Of a stretch of DNA of 64,000 bases, positions 23,555 through 35,494 are shown piece after piece. The stretch comes from Xestospongia bergquistia (taxonomy: Eukaryota; Porifera; Demospongiae; Haplosclerida; Petrosiidae): the NCBI GenBank assembly GCA_963965975.1, contig OZ014417.1, positions 7,064,821 through 7,128,820 on the forward strand. Reading direction: 5' to 3'. The position numbers and the translations under genes were made by a program. Under the pieces are notes generated by a model. The model had not been told where the DNA came from and searched no databases. It saw only the letters and a list, made by a program, of their open reading frames with translations. Each line of letters begins with the position of its first letter. Positions within the stretch are counted from its first letter, which is position 1.

Positions 23555-25799
23555 CTCAAAATGGATTATTTCAATAAACAGTACAACTACAGCCATAATA
23601 ATTAAGTTTATAATATTTACAGAACTCACATATAACTCACATACTATATTGACACTGTTATTGAGCTATAAGTCTATAATTCTATTGCTACATATGTTAT
23701 ACTGGATGTTAGTGTTTTGGTAATTATGAATGTCATCATACTGTTTATGTTTGCTTTCATTCAAAGTTCTGTAATCATATATCATAAACATTAATACACA
23801 TGACAATAATCATTGTACTCACTTGTATCAGCCATTATCTAGTCCTTTCATGTTTCCATGACAAATGTTATAACTCATGTTACCATAACTCAGTCCTAGT
23901 CCTGTACCCTTAACTTAACACTAATACAAATGAACATCTTTACCCATTGTTACATTTGGTCCAGGGTAACCAGGTGGTATTATAGTTGTTATATAGTAAA
24001 CAGTTCTCTTGTCATGGTATGGGTAGAATCATAATTTTGACATTCGAATTTCAGCATGATATTCTGTTTCTTTGTTTGCTTGGTAACAACAATACAATTT
24101 GAAATAACTTATAACCTATTAAAATAGCGAAATAGTCTCTAATCTTATTTGTTAGCATTCCTTTCCTACCTTTTCATAGCCATACTACTATAGTTATTGT
24201 CATCACAATAAAAGTGAAAAATTACGTTAAAATATGAGAACAAGTACCATCCAACTATAAGTAGATTGTGTGAAGATATCTTGTATGTAACTATGATGAT
24301 AACATCATACCAATTTCAATAAGTTATGTACAAAAAGACAGTATACTAAATAAAGTTTAATGTAATATAACTATAAACAAGTTGAGAAGCAAGTATGCTT
24401 AAATCATCAATAAGTATTTTCAGTATGTCTTAGTTGATTATTTTGACTACAAAAGGATATGCCAAAATGATTTTATTTATGTCATTTGAAAATACTTGAT
24501 TATCTAGTTACTAGAATATATTGTGGTGAGTAAGACGTATTACCTGTACTCTATAACTGACAGCAGGATTAATATGTGGAGATAATTTATATGAAATTAA
24601 TTTATATAGTGAAGGTACTTAAACATAAATGTCCCTGAAGGTTTCTAAGGTGTCGATATATATAATTTATGTATGTATGTATCTATGTATGTATATACAT
24701 ATATAAATACTTGTACATATATGTGAAATAAGGTAACAGCTGCTCTCATATAACTAATAGCTATATCCACATTGTTGTTGTGACAACTATCTGTTTAGTC
24801 TGCTAATATAATAAATGACATTATTACCCATAGATAGCTAGTACATTGATGAATGTAGGAAGTGGTGTGGTTGTGATAGTGATAGTGTAAGTGGTAGTGA
24901 CAATGATTGGAAAAGAGAAGGAAGAGAGTGGACAACATAAATAAATATCATAAAAAGTATGAGTAGTATTTGTATGTCTGAAACATTTTATTGAACTTAC
25001 ACAAATGATTGAACTATTAACATTCATATAATTATCTGGCATCAAATTGGCATCAAGCTTAAAGTAGATCTAATGAGTATGTTTAGTCTCTAATGTATAT
25101 ATGTTTTATATAATCCAAACATCATTAACAGGTAAAGAAATCCTTATTGATATAACTTATGTTTGCTCAGTGTATGGAATGTGTACTTCAAAATATTAGT
25201 CATGATGTATACAGATGGAACTGCCTGACTCTGACATTAACTATATATGACTTAACTAATTAAAAGACACCAAAAGTGGATAACTATAAATGGAACAAGA
25301 ACTTACTCTTTATAATTATAATAATATTATATACATGATTCAAAATATATGATGAGAAATATTTAGGTGGAAAAATAAAGAAATGTAGCCATCATGTAAT
25401 CATAATCTAATGATTAAATGGAAATAAAATGATACTAAACACAAACTAATCCAACACTATATTTGTATCATTTACTCTAAACAAAAATAAGAAGACAAAG
25501 GAAGATGGCTTCTTGAATTGGGACTTGTACCGCCAATCCATTATAAAAATTTTCCTAGCTGACAAGATCAAGGATCAGTTTCTGTGACAAATACATCTGA
25601 ATTAGTAGCAAAAAAATTTGTCAATATAATAAAGACCATGTCTCTAAATTTTCACAGAAACTAGTTGAACAAATTATTCGAACAACGTTCAATATTCATA
25701 TCACTAATAATTATTAATTATTTGATCAAACAGGAAGTAGTCTAGACTACCAAACAATATATAAGTATCGGAATATCAGAATATACTTGAGTAATTGAA
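23555..25799 (+). pseudogene. G-H spacer with relic receptor gene
   Basis: Co-linear with the A-B spacer. Relic pieces: exon-1-like at about 24405-24450, TM-like at about 24840-24960 (GTAGGAAGTGGTGTGGTTGT, then a basic AGAAGGAAGAGAGTG stretch), and tail-like at about 25212-25250 (ATGGAACTGCCTGACTCTGA). The frame is broken. No intact gene. Confidence 0.5.
25730..25799 (+). promoter_or_regulatory. Putative core promoter of receptor H
   Basis: ACAGGAAGT at 25730-25738 and TATATAAG at 25758-25765 before the ATG at 25800, the same block as in B and C. Confidence 0.5.
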
Positions 25800-28033
25800 A
25801 TGTATCTACAATTTGTCTTTGTTTTATTTTGCTGGCTAGAACAAGGTATTGAATTTGGAAGATGATTTTGTATTTGAGAATGTTTGAGTAGTTGCTGGAT
25901 GCGTTGAGGGAGAACTCAAATTTGAATCTGATAGCAGACCTATACAGATTTGTAGTGGAGGACAATGGGGATACATTTGTGCTAAAAATGATTATCAGTG
26001 GAGTATAAAAGAAGCTCAAGTTGCTTGTCAACAGATGGGTAAAAGAAGTAAAAGTACAGGTAGAGTTGAAACATTTTGATGTTAATATTATATATATAAA
26101 TACTCAGGTATGACTACAAAACGTAAAAAATCATCAAACAAATTGTCAGTTGGATATTCTCATTTTAAGTGCAATGGTCTTGAACAGCAAATTGTTAACT
26201 GCTATCACAAAATTAGTAACGATGCTGATGACTGCAAGCTTAAGAAAGATGATATGTATTATTATGCAGCTACATCATGTGATAATAATATTGGTAAATA
26301 ATTTTTGTTAGTTTAGATAGTATAATCCATTTTTTATTAGATTGTAAAGGTGGAGAATTATCTCTTGATGGAAAAGTTATTAAAATCTGTGCATTTGGTC
26401 AATGGCACACACTCTGTGGTAATACTTGGACATTAGCTCAGGCAAAAGTAGCTTGTAGACAACTAGGAAGAAATCCAATTGGTATGAATGTCTAAAAAAG
26501 AAATCAATGCATATATTTATATTATGGTGCTGGCAACATAGTAACCAATTATACAATGAATGGTCATACTATTAATAACAATTAACTTTATATAAAATTG
26601 TGGATTCCATATTAATCTACCATAACTTAGTTTATAAATATCATGTGTCTTTGTAACAACTTAATTTGCTTTCTTATAATGAGGTGCTATAAACATGACA
26701 CTTGATCTTAATGTTCCAAATGACTTTTTACGGTTTCATTGCAATGGAAATGAGGATTCTCTTCATGATTGCTCAGTGGCTAATAAGTATGACTGTCCCT
26801 CAGATATAGCAGCAGGACTCACTTGTGGAGGTAATGACATTTTTATGCAAAATATAAAGTAATCAAAATTTCAGAATGGCCTAATCCACCTCACAACTTA
26901 TCAATCCAACAACTGGAATCTTCAATACAACTCTATTGGGTATATAGTATCAAACACAAAACTAATGTTATTGCTTTCAACATATCTTGTGAGAGTAAAA
27001 CACAACAGAGCAACTACTGGTATTCTATTGAGGCAATACAATATAACAATACTGTTAATACATCTATTACTGGTCTATTACCTAATACTACATACACATG
27101 TTGTGTATTAGCAGTAACATTATATGGAGAGAGTGAACCAATATGTCAAAACATCACTACTGTTACTATTAATACAACAAGTTAGTCTAAAATTATTGTC
27201 TTAAAGTATGTTATATGATCTTTTAATGTTTATTCAGGTGATATCTGCTCTGAAGTTGTATCCAGTGTTGTGACAACTGTTACTACTACTACCATAGCAC
27301 AGACTAATAATGAAACCTGTGAGATTTCTATATATCCTCATTGTTTTTGTTTGAAATGATTCACTCATTATTGTTTATACAGTTATGACCTGCTCTTCTA
27401 CTGATATCAAAACATCCAGTGTTGTTGCCATGACAACTGTTACTCCTGTTACCATACCTACCCCTATTGAAAGTAGTGATACAATCAATAGTGGTGGTCT
27501 GTGGGCAGTAGGTGGTATAATAGTGGGTGTAGTGAGTGGTGTTCTTGTGACAGTAGTAGTATGGGTACTAGTAGTAGTTGTTAGGAAATACAGAAACAAA
27601 AAAGTGGACAACACTATAAAATATCATAACAGGTAATCTTATGGTGGCATGTTTACATTCTTTCTCCTTGTCAAAACATGTAATTGATTTCATTTTCCAT
27701 ATATGCAGCTGTACTACATCACAAGATACAGCTATGGAAGGTTTAGGTAATCCCACATATGGTGGACAAGTACATCAAAAGAACAATTATGACATAACAG
27801 AACTACCTGAGGCTGAGGCACAATATAGTTATGCAGTATTGCCACAGACACACCACAATAATGTAAATGATTCTGTTAATGGTACTGGTATAGAAGGACC
27901 ATCAACAAACCAAGGTTCTACTGTTAACAATGGTATATACTCTTATGCTGAAGTTAACAATGAAAAAATTGAAGGAGTGTATTCATTAGCTGAAGATGAA
28001 ATTGAGACTTATTCAAAATTACAAAGAAAATAA
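25800..28033 (+). CDS. Receptor H: intact SRCR-SRCR-FN3-TM receptor with ITAM-like tail
   Basis: Exons 25800-25845, 25892-26038, 26108-26293, 26341-26481, 26684-26830, 26875-27180, 27238-27318, 27383-27632 and 27709-28033 sum to 1629 bases (542 residues), no stop. The signal peptide is MYLQFVFVLFCWLEQ. Two SRCR domains and an FN3 domain follow, as in B. A longer Thr/Val-rich stalk is split over two exons (TTVTTTTIAQ, then VAMTTVTPVTIPTP). The TM helix is GGIIVGVVSGVLVTVVVWVL, then RKYRNKK. The tail carries NPTY, AQYSYAV, IYSYAEV and a final GVYSLAEDEIETYSKLQRK. It is the best-preserved A-H member. Ligand, adaptor and expression are unknown; a role in self/non-self or microbial recognition is inferred from SRCR family knowledge. 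Confidence 0.87.
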
Positions 28034-30443
28034 CTCAAAATGAATTTCAATATACATTTAACTACAACAATGATAATTAAGATTATATTATTTACTGAAC
28101 TTATATATAACTTATACTGTGTTGACACTGTCATTAAACTATAACTCTATTACATATAATACTGAAAGTTATAGTGTTTCACTAATCAGGAGTGTATTCA
28201 TAACATGCTGACTTTTAAGTTTATTGTATCAAAAACATCAATACACATGGCTATATTTAGTGATCATTTTCATTTCACACGTCATGTACACAGTGTTGTT
28301 ACAACAACACAGTACATTAGGAGGACAGTGGCAAGAGTGCATTAATGATGCTCATGTACTCCTGTTACTGGCAATCAACATCTGTATTTACTGCCAGAAA
28401 TTGGAAACCCTTGTTTAGTTAGTAAACTCATGTGCTTAATTTTTATAGGAGTTGATTTTATGTGGCACATCATAAAGAGATGGTCATTTGATACATTGAC
28501 ATCCTACAAGCTGACATCATTATGGAATAGATATTATAGCATATTACGTATTGGACATCCCTTGTTTTCATTTCCAATATACTAAACATCAGTTAGGGGA
28601 AATACAGCAGGTCACAATCAGCATCCTGAGTCAGAGTACTTATAGGACAAGTTTTTATGGGCTGATGCATAAGATGAAGTCATCTTTACATTTACTTCAT
28701 TTCCTATTGTTTTGGATTCACATTTTACTAATAATTATTTCAATAGTGTTGACATCCCAAAAAAGGAATGTATTTTGTTTATTACAAAATGAAATGAGCC
28801 AAAGTACACATACTGTATATGCAATATTATTAAAGTCAGTGGTACTTTAATAGTAACAATGGTAGATAATAAGGCCATACTTATACATAGTTGAAAGGTA
28901 AATGTTATGATATCAATTACAATAGTACTATAATAATAGATAATACAGCCACACTTTTATATAGTTGTAAAGTGAATGCTGTCATATCAATTATAATACT
29001 CACTTGACATTTTCATTTAACAAGAAGCCAAGATCTACCTACATTGCTCATACATAACCACAACACATAAAGACTCTCACAACAGTGCTGGTCTGATATA
29101 CTAATAGCATATTACATATGTTATTGTGAAAATATAGATGAAGTGGATGAACGAAGTATTTAATAAAAATTAATAATGCCTGTAGGTCTGACAGGAAGTC
29201 ATACTTTGCTTTGTACAGTTAATTGTTTAGGTTTAGGAGTTAGGTTTCTGTTTAATACACAGAAAAGTATGAATGTCCTGTCTGACAAATAGGCATTGCC
29301 ATAAAAATAAGCATATTATCCTGTGTTATTAACGTTCATGTCTTCCATTACAGCATTCACAACATATCTTAGCCACTGATATGTGCTCAAAGAATAGAGC
29401 CTGAATAGTCTAAATCGGTACCCTCATTACTGAAATAATGATGATTTTCTGGTCTTTGAGACTCTTCATGCTTCACGATGGAGTCATAATTATCATTATA
29501 ATATTAGGTTTTTCTGGCAGATCGTGTCCTACTGTTATAAAAACAGAAAATCAACCATCTGTTATCTGTTATGAGTATCATCTGTTTAAAAGATTTTGTT
29601 AAGATAAGATTCCTAAAAATTTTTGGAAACAGAAGAACATTTTATTATAATATTGAATTGTGACTAATAACTTCTTGTTTTGATATACTGATATAAATTT
29701 TAAATCTTGAAGGTTTTTATATAAGCTATTCATATATTAATTGGCCCAACCTATTCCTGTTACATAGCTTTTAAAAATGCAATTGTTTTTTTATTATAAT
29801 AATTGAGTATTGTATCACCATTTTTATCACCAGTCAGCTATACATGTGTACATATTAGGTGGTACATACCATATATGGTAATTGTAATTATTAATGTAAT
29901 TGTATCCTTTTATTAGGAAATATCACATATCATGATTAATTATCAGACAGTATTTAGAAAGACAATCATATTTTCTAGCCCACAACTAACTGGAGTAACT
30001 TTGAAAACAAAGCTCCTGATTCTGTACCAGGTTGGGTCAGTTAATTCACAATTCTATGATAATGTACACAGTATTGTCATTCACAAATGACAATAAGTTA
30101 ATTTAAGAAGAAAATAAGCCAGCTATCCTCTTTACTAATACAAAGTTCTACCTAATTTGTTATTGCTTACATCTGGTGATGTCAACTAATGAAATAATTA
30201 GATCAATTTACAAGCAATTAGGTACATTCCTCTTTGTCTACTGTTGATACTGAGTTGGTCGCAAATCAAATTAACATGTCTCAATATGGAAATGAGGTCC
30301 TAGACCTGTTTGACAAAGCCATGCTTGTGTATAATGTATATCTACTACTACAGACTTGTTTGCTTATCCACAAGGCCAGTCAAAAAAGTGGCACACAGCT
30401 TTATATCTAGATTGTCCAGGCAGGCCATTGTGTCATACTGATC
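28034..30443. other. Spacer between the A-H array and gene I
   Basis: No supported gene. Short ORFs (for example 28551-28850) lack recognisable features. It contains the hairpin element at 29175-29297. The rest is AT-rich. Confidence 0.5.
29175..29297. mobile_element. Small hairpin (foldback) element
   Basis: The left arm AATGCCTGTAGGTCTGACAG and the right arm CTGTCTGACAAATAGGCATT are inverted copies continuing for about 37 bases each (both reach ATACTTT/AAAGTAT), around a roughly 50-base centre. It has no coding capacity. It is probably a short non-autonomous DNA element. A structured RNA is a less likely alternative. Confidence 0.6.
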
Positions 30444-33400
30444 ATGAGATATATACCAAGTCTTCTTATTGTCATCTGTTGTTGGTGTGTATGGAGTCAG
30501 AAAGTTGATGGTAAGTAATTCGGATATACCTAATAATTCTATTCTTTACTTTCTAACTGTAGGTTGCTATGAGGGCGAATTAAACGAAGTCCCTTATAAT
30601 AAAGAAAGTGGTAAACGTGTACACATTGTTCAAATTTGTATTGGTGGCAGCTGGAGTGGGATTTGCTATGGTAACGGACCCAATCAACAATATTGGAATG
30701 ATATTGATGCTCAAGTAGCATGTCAACAACTGGGCTTTCTTAGCAATGGTAAGACATTGACAAATTAGTGGTAATTAACATGGAATAGGCTCTAATTTTT
30801 TGGGTATTAACATTTTGGTATTAAAATCTGAACTACAATGCTTGACAAATTGACAGTAATATAGGTAGTACTACTTAAAAGATGTTAATATGAGAATAAT
30901 GCATAATATGTGTATTACTTACTACATACAGGTGCTACAGCAGTCTCTATCAATATCAGTAATATTACTCCAACAATATATGTGTATGATGTTATCTGTA
31001 GTGCTGTTAGCAGCAGGATAAAGGACTGCCTGACCTATATACAAAACAGCAGCAGTCCTTGTGACTCAGTAGCTGGTATTCAATGTAATGGTAAGTCCAT
31101 AAAGTCAGATGATTTATTTAACGTTGTAGTATAAAATGTGTTTACATATGTTTGTATGCACTTAAACAAATAAGAACTATATTCATCTTTTAATGAAAGG
31201 ACCATCACACTGCAAACATGGTGAACTAAGGCGACAATCACCTAATGGAATATTAGAGTTCTGTGATAGAGGTATGTGGTCTGTTATTTGTGGAGACTTT
31301 TGGACTGACAGAATTGCTTCAGTTGTTTGTCAACAAATGAGTTATGCCTCAGAAGGTACTAATAGTTTTAGATATATCATTATTTTATTCATTGTTCTTT
31401 TGTTATGCTATAGGGGCTGAATTGTTGACAATAATTAATAATATGAGGTCACAAACTTTATCTCGATCACATTTCTATTGTTTTGGTAATGAAGAAAATC
31501 TCAACAATTGTTCCAAGGGTGAACTGAAAGATTACAATTGTCAAACTTTAGCTAATGTGTCATGTACGTAAGTTTTAACTTATGATTATGGATTATATTA
31601 AGTAAATAATAACATTACTAATATGAGTGCAATGTACTATAATATGGCAAATTGTATAGTGAGCATAATTGTGGTGGCTAGTACTTCCTTTAAGTTGTTG
31701 AGTTTACATTAAATGATCAAAGAACCCTAAGTACTAATAGCCACTTCTGAAGAGAACACATGACTATAGAAACAGTACAAGTATATGTTGTTATACTAAA
31801 TTTGTTATAGTAATTGAGAAATCTTATAAGGTTTCTAAAGGCTAGTACTATAGGTTATTGTACACTCCTAACTATCTATCACTACTAGTGTTGTTTTAGT
31901 ATGGTAAATTAGTTTTAGTTTTAGTTATAGTTTTCCTACTCTCTTTACTTTAAGTTTTAGTTTTAGTTATAGTAATGTAATTGAAAACAATTTTAGTTAT
32001 AGTTATTGTTATCAATTCTAAATTGTATTTTAGTTTTAGTTATAGTTCTCGTCACCAAATTCTTTTAGTTTTAGTTTTAGTTATTGTAAAAAATCATCAT
32101 AATTAATTATCATAATACTAATGAAATAAGACAACTAAGTATCTCGTTCTCTTCGGGTGGTGGAGGAGAATAAGTAGCAGAACACTCAAAAGAACCAGTA
32201 AATGAGTTATCAGCCATTTTGTTAATGGTACATGTGAACAAATGCCCCACCTACTTTAAGAAGTCACACCTCTGCTGAATACTGTAATAGTTTTGGTTAA
32301 TACTGTACAATTTTAGTTTTAGTTTTAGTTAATGTCAGTCACAATTACAGTTATAGTTTTAGTTATAGTTAGACACCAGTAGTTTTAGTTTTAGTTATTG
32401 TTATAAGCACTATGGAGTTTGAATTTTAGTTTTAGTTTTAGTATAGGAAAAGTGCTTTACTAAAATATGTTTTAGTTTTAGTTATTGTTAACTAAAACAA
32501 CACTAATCACTACAGGTCTTCCTCAAGCTCCACAAGACTTCCTAATATGGCCTCTTAATTCAACAGCAATAGCAGCCACATGGCATCTGATATATCCAAC
32601 TCAAGACATTCCAACTGATGTAGACATTGATTGTATGAACACAAACGATGATCATGATGTAATAATGTATCCAGCACTGCATACATTGGACAATGATGTA
32701 CCTCAGGTAGTCATCAATGGATTTAAAGCTAGCACAGAGTATATTTGTTGCATCAGTATCACTACTGCATTAGTGGGTACTAGTGAAGAAGTTTGTCGCA
32801 ATGTTACATTGCTGGAAGCCATTCGTATATCTACAGGTAATAAGAATGATGCATTTCTTCTCTTGCGACTGATAACATTTTGGTTTGTTTAGATTTTTGA
32901 CTATAAATGTAGTTGAAATATGTACAGCATTATTGACAAAAATGTCATTTTAGTGGTTTTCCTTTAATTTGGGAAGGTGCATATGACATTCATGACACAA
33001 AACAAATGACCTTTCAAATTTAAATATTACAGATGATTGGCAATAAGGACTAAATCAGCTGACACGTAATTGAATTAGACAATTTCATAATGTACTAGGT
33101 ATGATGTGTCTTGTGATAAGTATATTATTGACAAAGCAAAAGCTCAGATAGCACATGACATTTTATGGTATAATGTGACATTCCTTTGTCTATTACAATA
33201 CATCCATTCATTATTCTATCCATCTATCTCTCAGTCCATCTGTCTGCCTGTCCATCCATTCATTTGTCTATACATCTAATTCAAATGCTTCTTTTATGTT
33301 ATATAGTTGTCATGGTTACAACAGTTACCATAGCACCAACATCAGAGCCTATTACTCAACAAGCACTCACAACTGAGTCATTACTAATTGGACTCGCCAG

Positions 33401-35060
33401 TGGACTTATTTTTAGTATTATAATGGTAACCATTGTGGGTACACTAATATGTTGTGTGGTCATTCTTAAAAGAAGGAAGAAGAGACAGATATGGAAAACA
33501 AGGTAATATTAAAAAATATATATTATAGATGGATGACCAAGCAGAAAATGGACAGATAGATGGTTGAATGAATGGATAGACAAACAAATGGATTGATGAA
33601 TAAATGATATAAGATATACATACATATATATATATATATATATGTCACTGGGAAAATTTATTGGTTGCACTATTTGGTTATACAGGTTGTAATCATAAAC
33701 TAAAAAGTAAACATAACACTGTTTGATTACTAATGTCCACTGGTTATGTACATACATAAATATTCTATTTCAAAGTAATATTATGTTTACTTTTTACATC
33801 AAAAAAGTTTCCTATGTGTGTTTCTTATGTGGCTACATAACCATCAATTTCATAGTACATAAGTAATTAAATATAGTATTATGTCTACATTGCAACTAGT
33901 ATAACTATATGTTAGTTAGTTAAGTCAACTAATCAATTTTCACAGTGGTGCATGCAGTATTATAAAATGTTATATAATAAAAGAAACTAAAATATAATTC
34001 CATATATGCTTAATTTAATTTTAATTACAGAGCTCATGACACAGGTTTAGTACTAAGTAATCCCAATTATGAAGCCCCTCCAATTAACGTCATTATTGAC
34101 AGTAATATCGACCATGAACAATCCTCAAGCCAATCAAGAACTCATAGCCAAGATGAAGATATTGTCAGTAATATATCAAGAAGCCCACCTAATCATCCAA
34201 ATGAATCTTCGCTGCAAGATTCTGGTAACCAAACAATGGACGAAGTAGAATATACTTATGCTAGACCACAAAAGTTAACCAAGACACCTAATAACAGTCC
34301 AAGTTCTGTGAACCCCTCCCCATTACAAACATCCTTAATCTCAGACTATAGTGTTCCAATTGATACCACTCCTACTGAATACCTAGCTCCATTTACCAAA
34401 AAAGGAATAGGTACTAAAGTAATCAATGTTTATGATGATGTTGTAGTAACAGAAGATGTTTATGATAGTGTTGCAACTGAAAAAGAAAAGAAACCAAAAT
34501 TAAAGTCTCAATTAAACACCAAACGAGGCATTAACAGTTCGACCAATAATTCAAAAAACAAAGATGTACCTCCTGTTTCAAGAAAACCATTAGTTTCTCC
34601 TCAAAATTCTCATAGAGTTAGCTCTCCTATTGAGATTGGGTCACTACCTGCAGAACATGTTCGAATTACACCAAAAATCAGTCTGCCAATAATGGTTGGC
34701 TCAACAGATGAGGACTACTCAAAACAGAGGCACTACAAGTTTTCACCACAAAGTAGTAATGGTAGTAGTAGTCCACTATCAAGTCATTCTGTTACAGAAG
34801 ACACTAATACACATTCTCTATTAAAGAACACACAACCTATAAAGATACCAGGACGATACAGTCCCCGTCCTTCTGAGAAGAAATGGCCTGATAGTGAACC
34901 ACCAACAGGATCACACAAGGAACAATTTCTGTCTTCATCCAATCCCAGTGACCAATTTTTTAATATTCTACCTTCACATGACCCTGTGTATTCTTTGGTG
35001 GAATCTCCTGATCAGACAACAGAGAATGAAGATGACATATATTCATACCCTACACCATAA
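30444..35060 (+). CDS. Receptor I: SRCR-SRCR-FN3-TM with long tyrosine-rich tail
   Basis: Exons 30444-30510, 30563-30748, 30932-31090, 31200-31355, 31414-31563, 32516-32836, 33307-33502 and 34031-35060 total 2265 bases (754 residues). Signal peptide MRYIPSLLIVICCWCVWS. SRCR1: exons 2-3; SRCR2: exons 4-5 (KHGELRRQSPNGILEFCDRG, WSVICGDFWTD). FN3 is exon 6 (WPLNSTAIAATW). The TM helix in exon 7 is LIFSIIMVTIVGTLICCVVI, then KRRKKR. The tail is about 340 residues: NPNY near its start, EYTYARP, VYDDV, VYDSV, Pro/Ser-rich runs with PxxP, and a terminal VYSLVESPDQ...DDIYSYP. Intron 5 holds a long TTTTAG-type repeat. It probably docks SH2/PTB and SH3 adaptors. Diverged from A-H but with the same exon plan. 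Confidence 0.85.
31905..32490. repeat. Degenerate TTTTAG/TTATAG repeat block
   Basis: The intron between the SRCR2 and FN3 exons of gene I is filled with irregular GTTTTAGTTTTAGTTATAGT units in several clusters. It resembles an expanded hexamer satellite, all in one orientation. Confidence 0.8.
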
Positions 35061-35494
35061 AAACTCAGCTTTTAGAAATGCATTGTTTCATTTGATGTGA
35101 CTATATATAACAATACAAAGACTAATAGAAATGATAGAATTATTGTTTATATTATTTTGTCAACTGGTGTGCTCTAAGAAGGGACTTAAAAGCCTTACAA
35201 TTAAGTTAAGAGATACAAATCAGCTTACATCCTGCTAACCATCTGTGATCCCTTATCTAATAATAACAGTAGCCTTATATAGAGTATGTGTTCATTCTAA
35301 AATATACATAGTTTATACTAGTACATACAATGTATGACACTATTCCCAATTTGTCATACAAGTGTATATTATGTGAAGCCTGTTAAGTAAATGTGCTAGA
35401 CAAGCTGTTTTCTCCTTCTAAAATAAACCGTAATGTATGGCCATATTGACTGATTTGAGCTCATGTGTGACAACAGTATTTGTCATCTAGTGAG
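35061..35494. other. Spacer between I and J
   Basis: 3' flank of I and 5' flank of J; AT-rich, no gene or clear element seen. Confidence 0.4.

Noticed and set aside
31905-32490. Internal telomere-like repeat
   Set aside because: The unit is TTTTAG/TTATAG, not TTAGGG, and it is irregular; more likely an intronic satellite.
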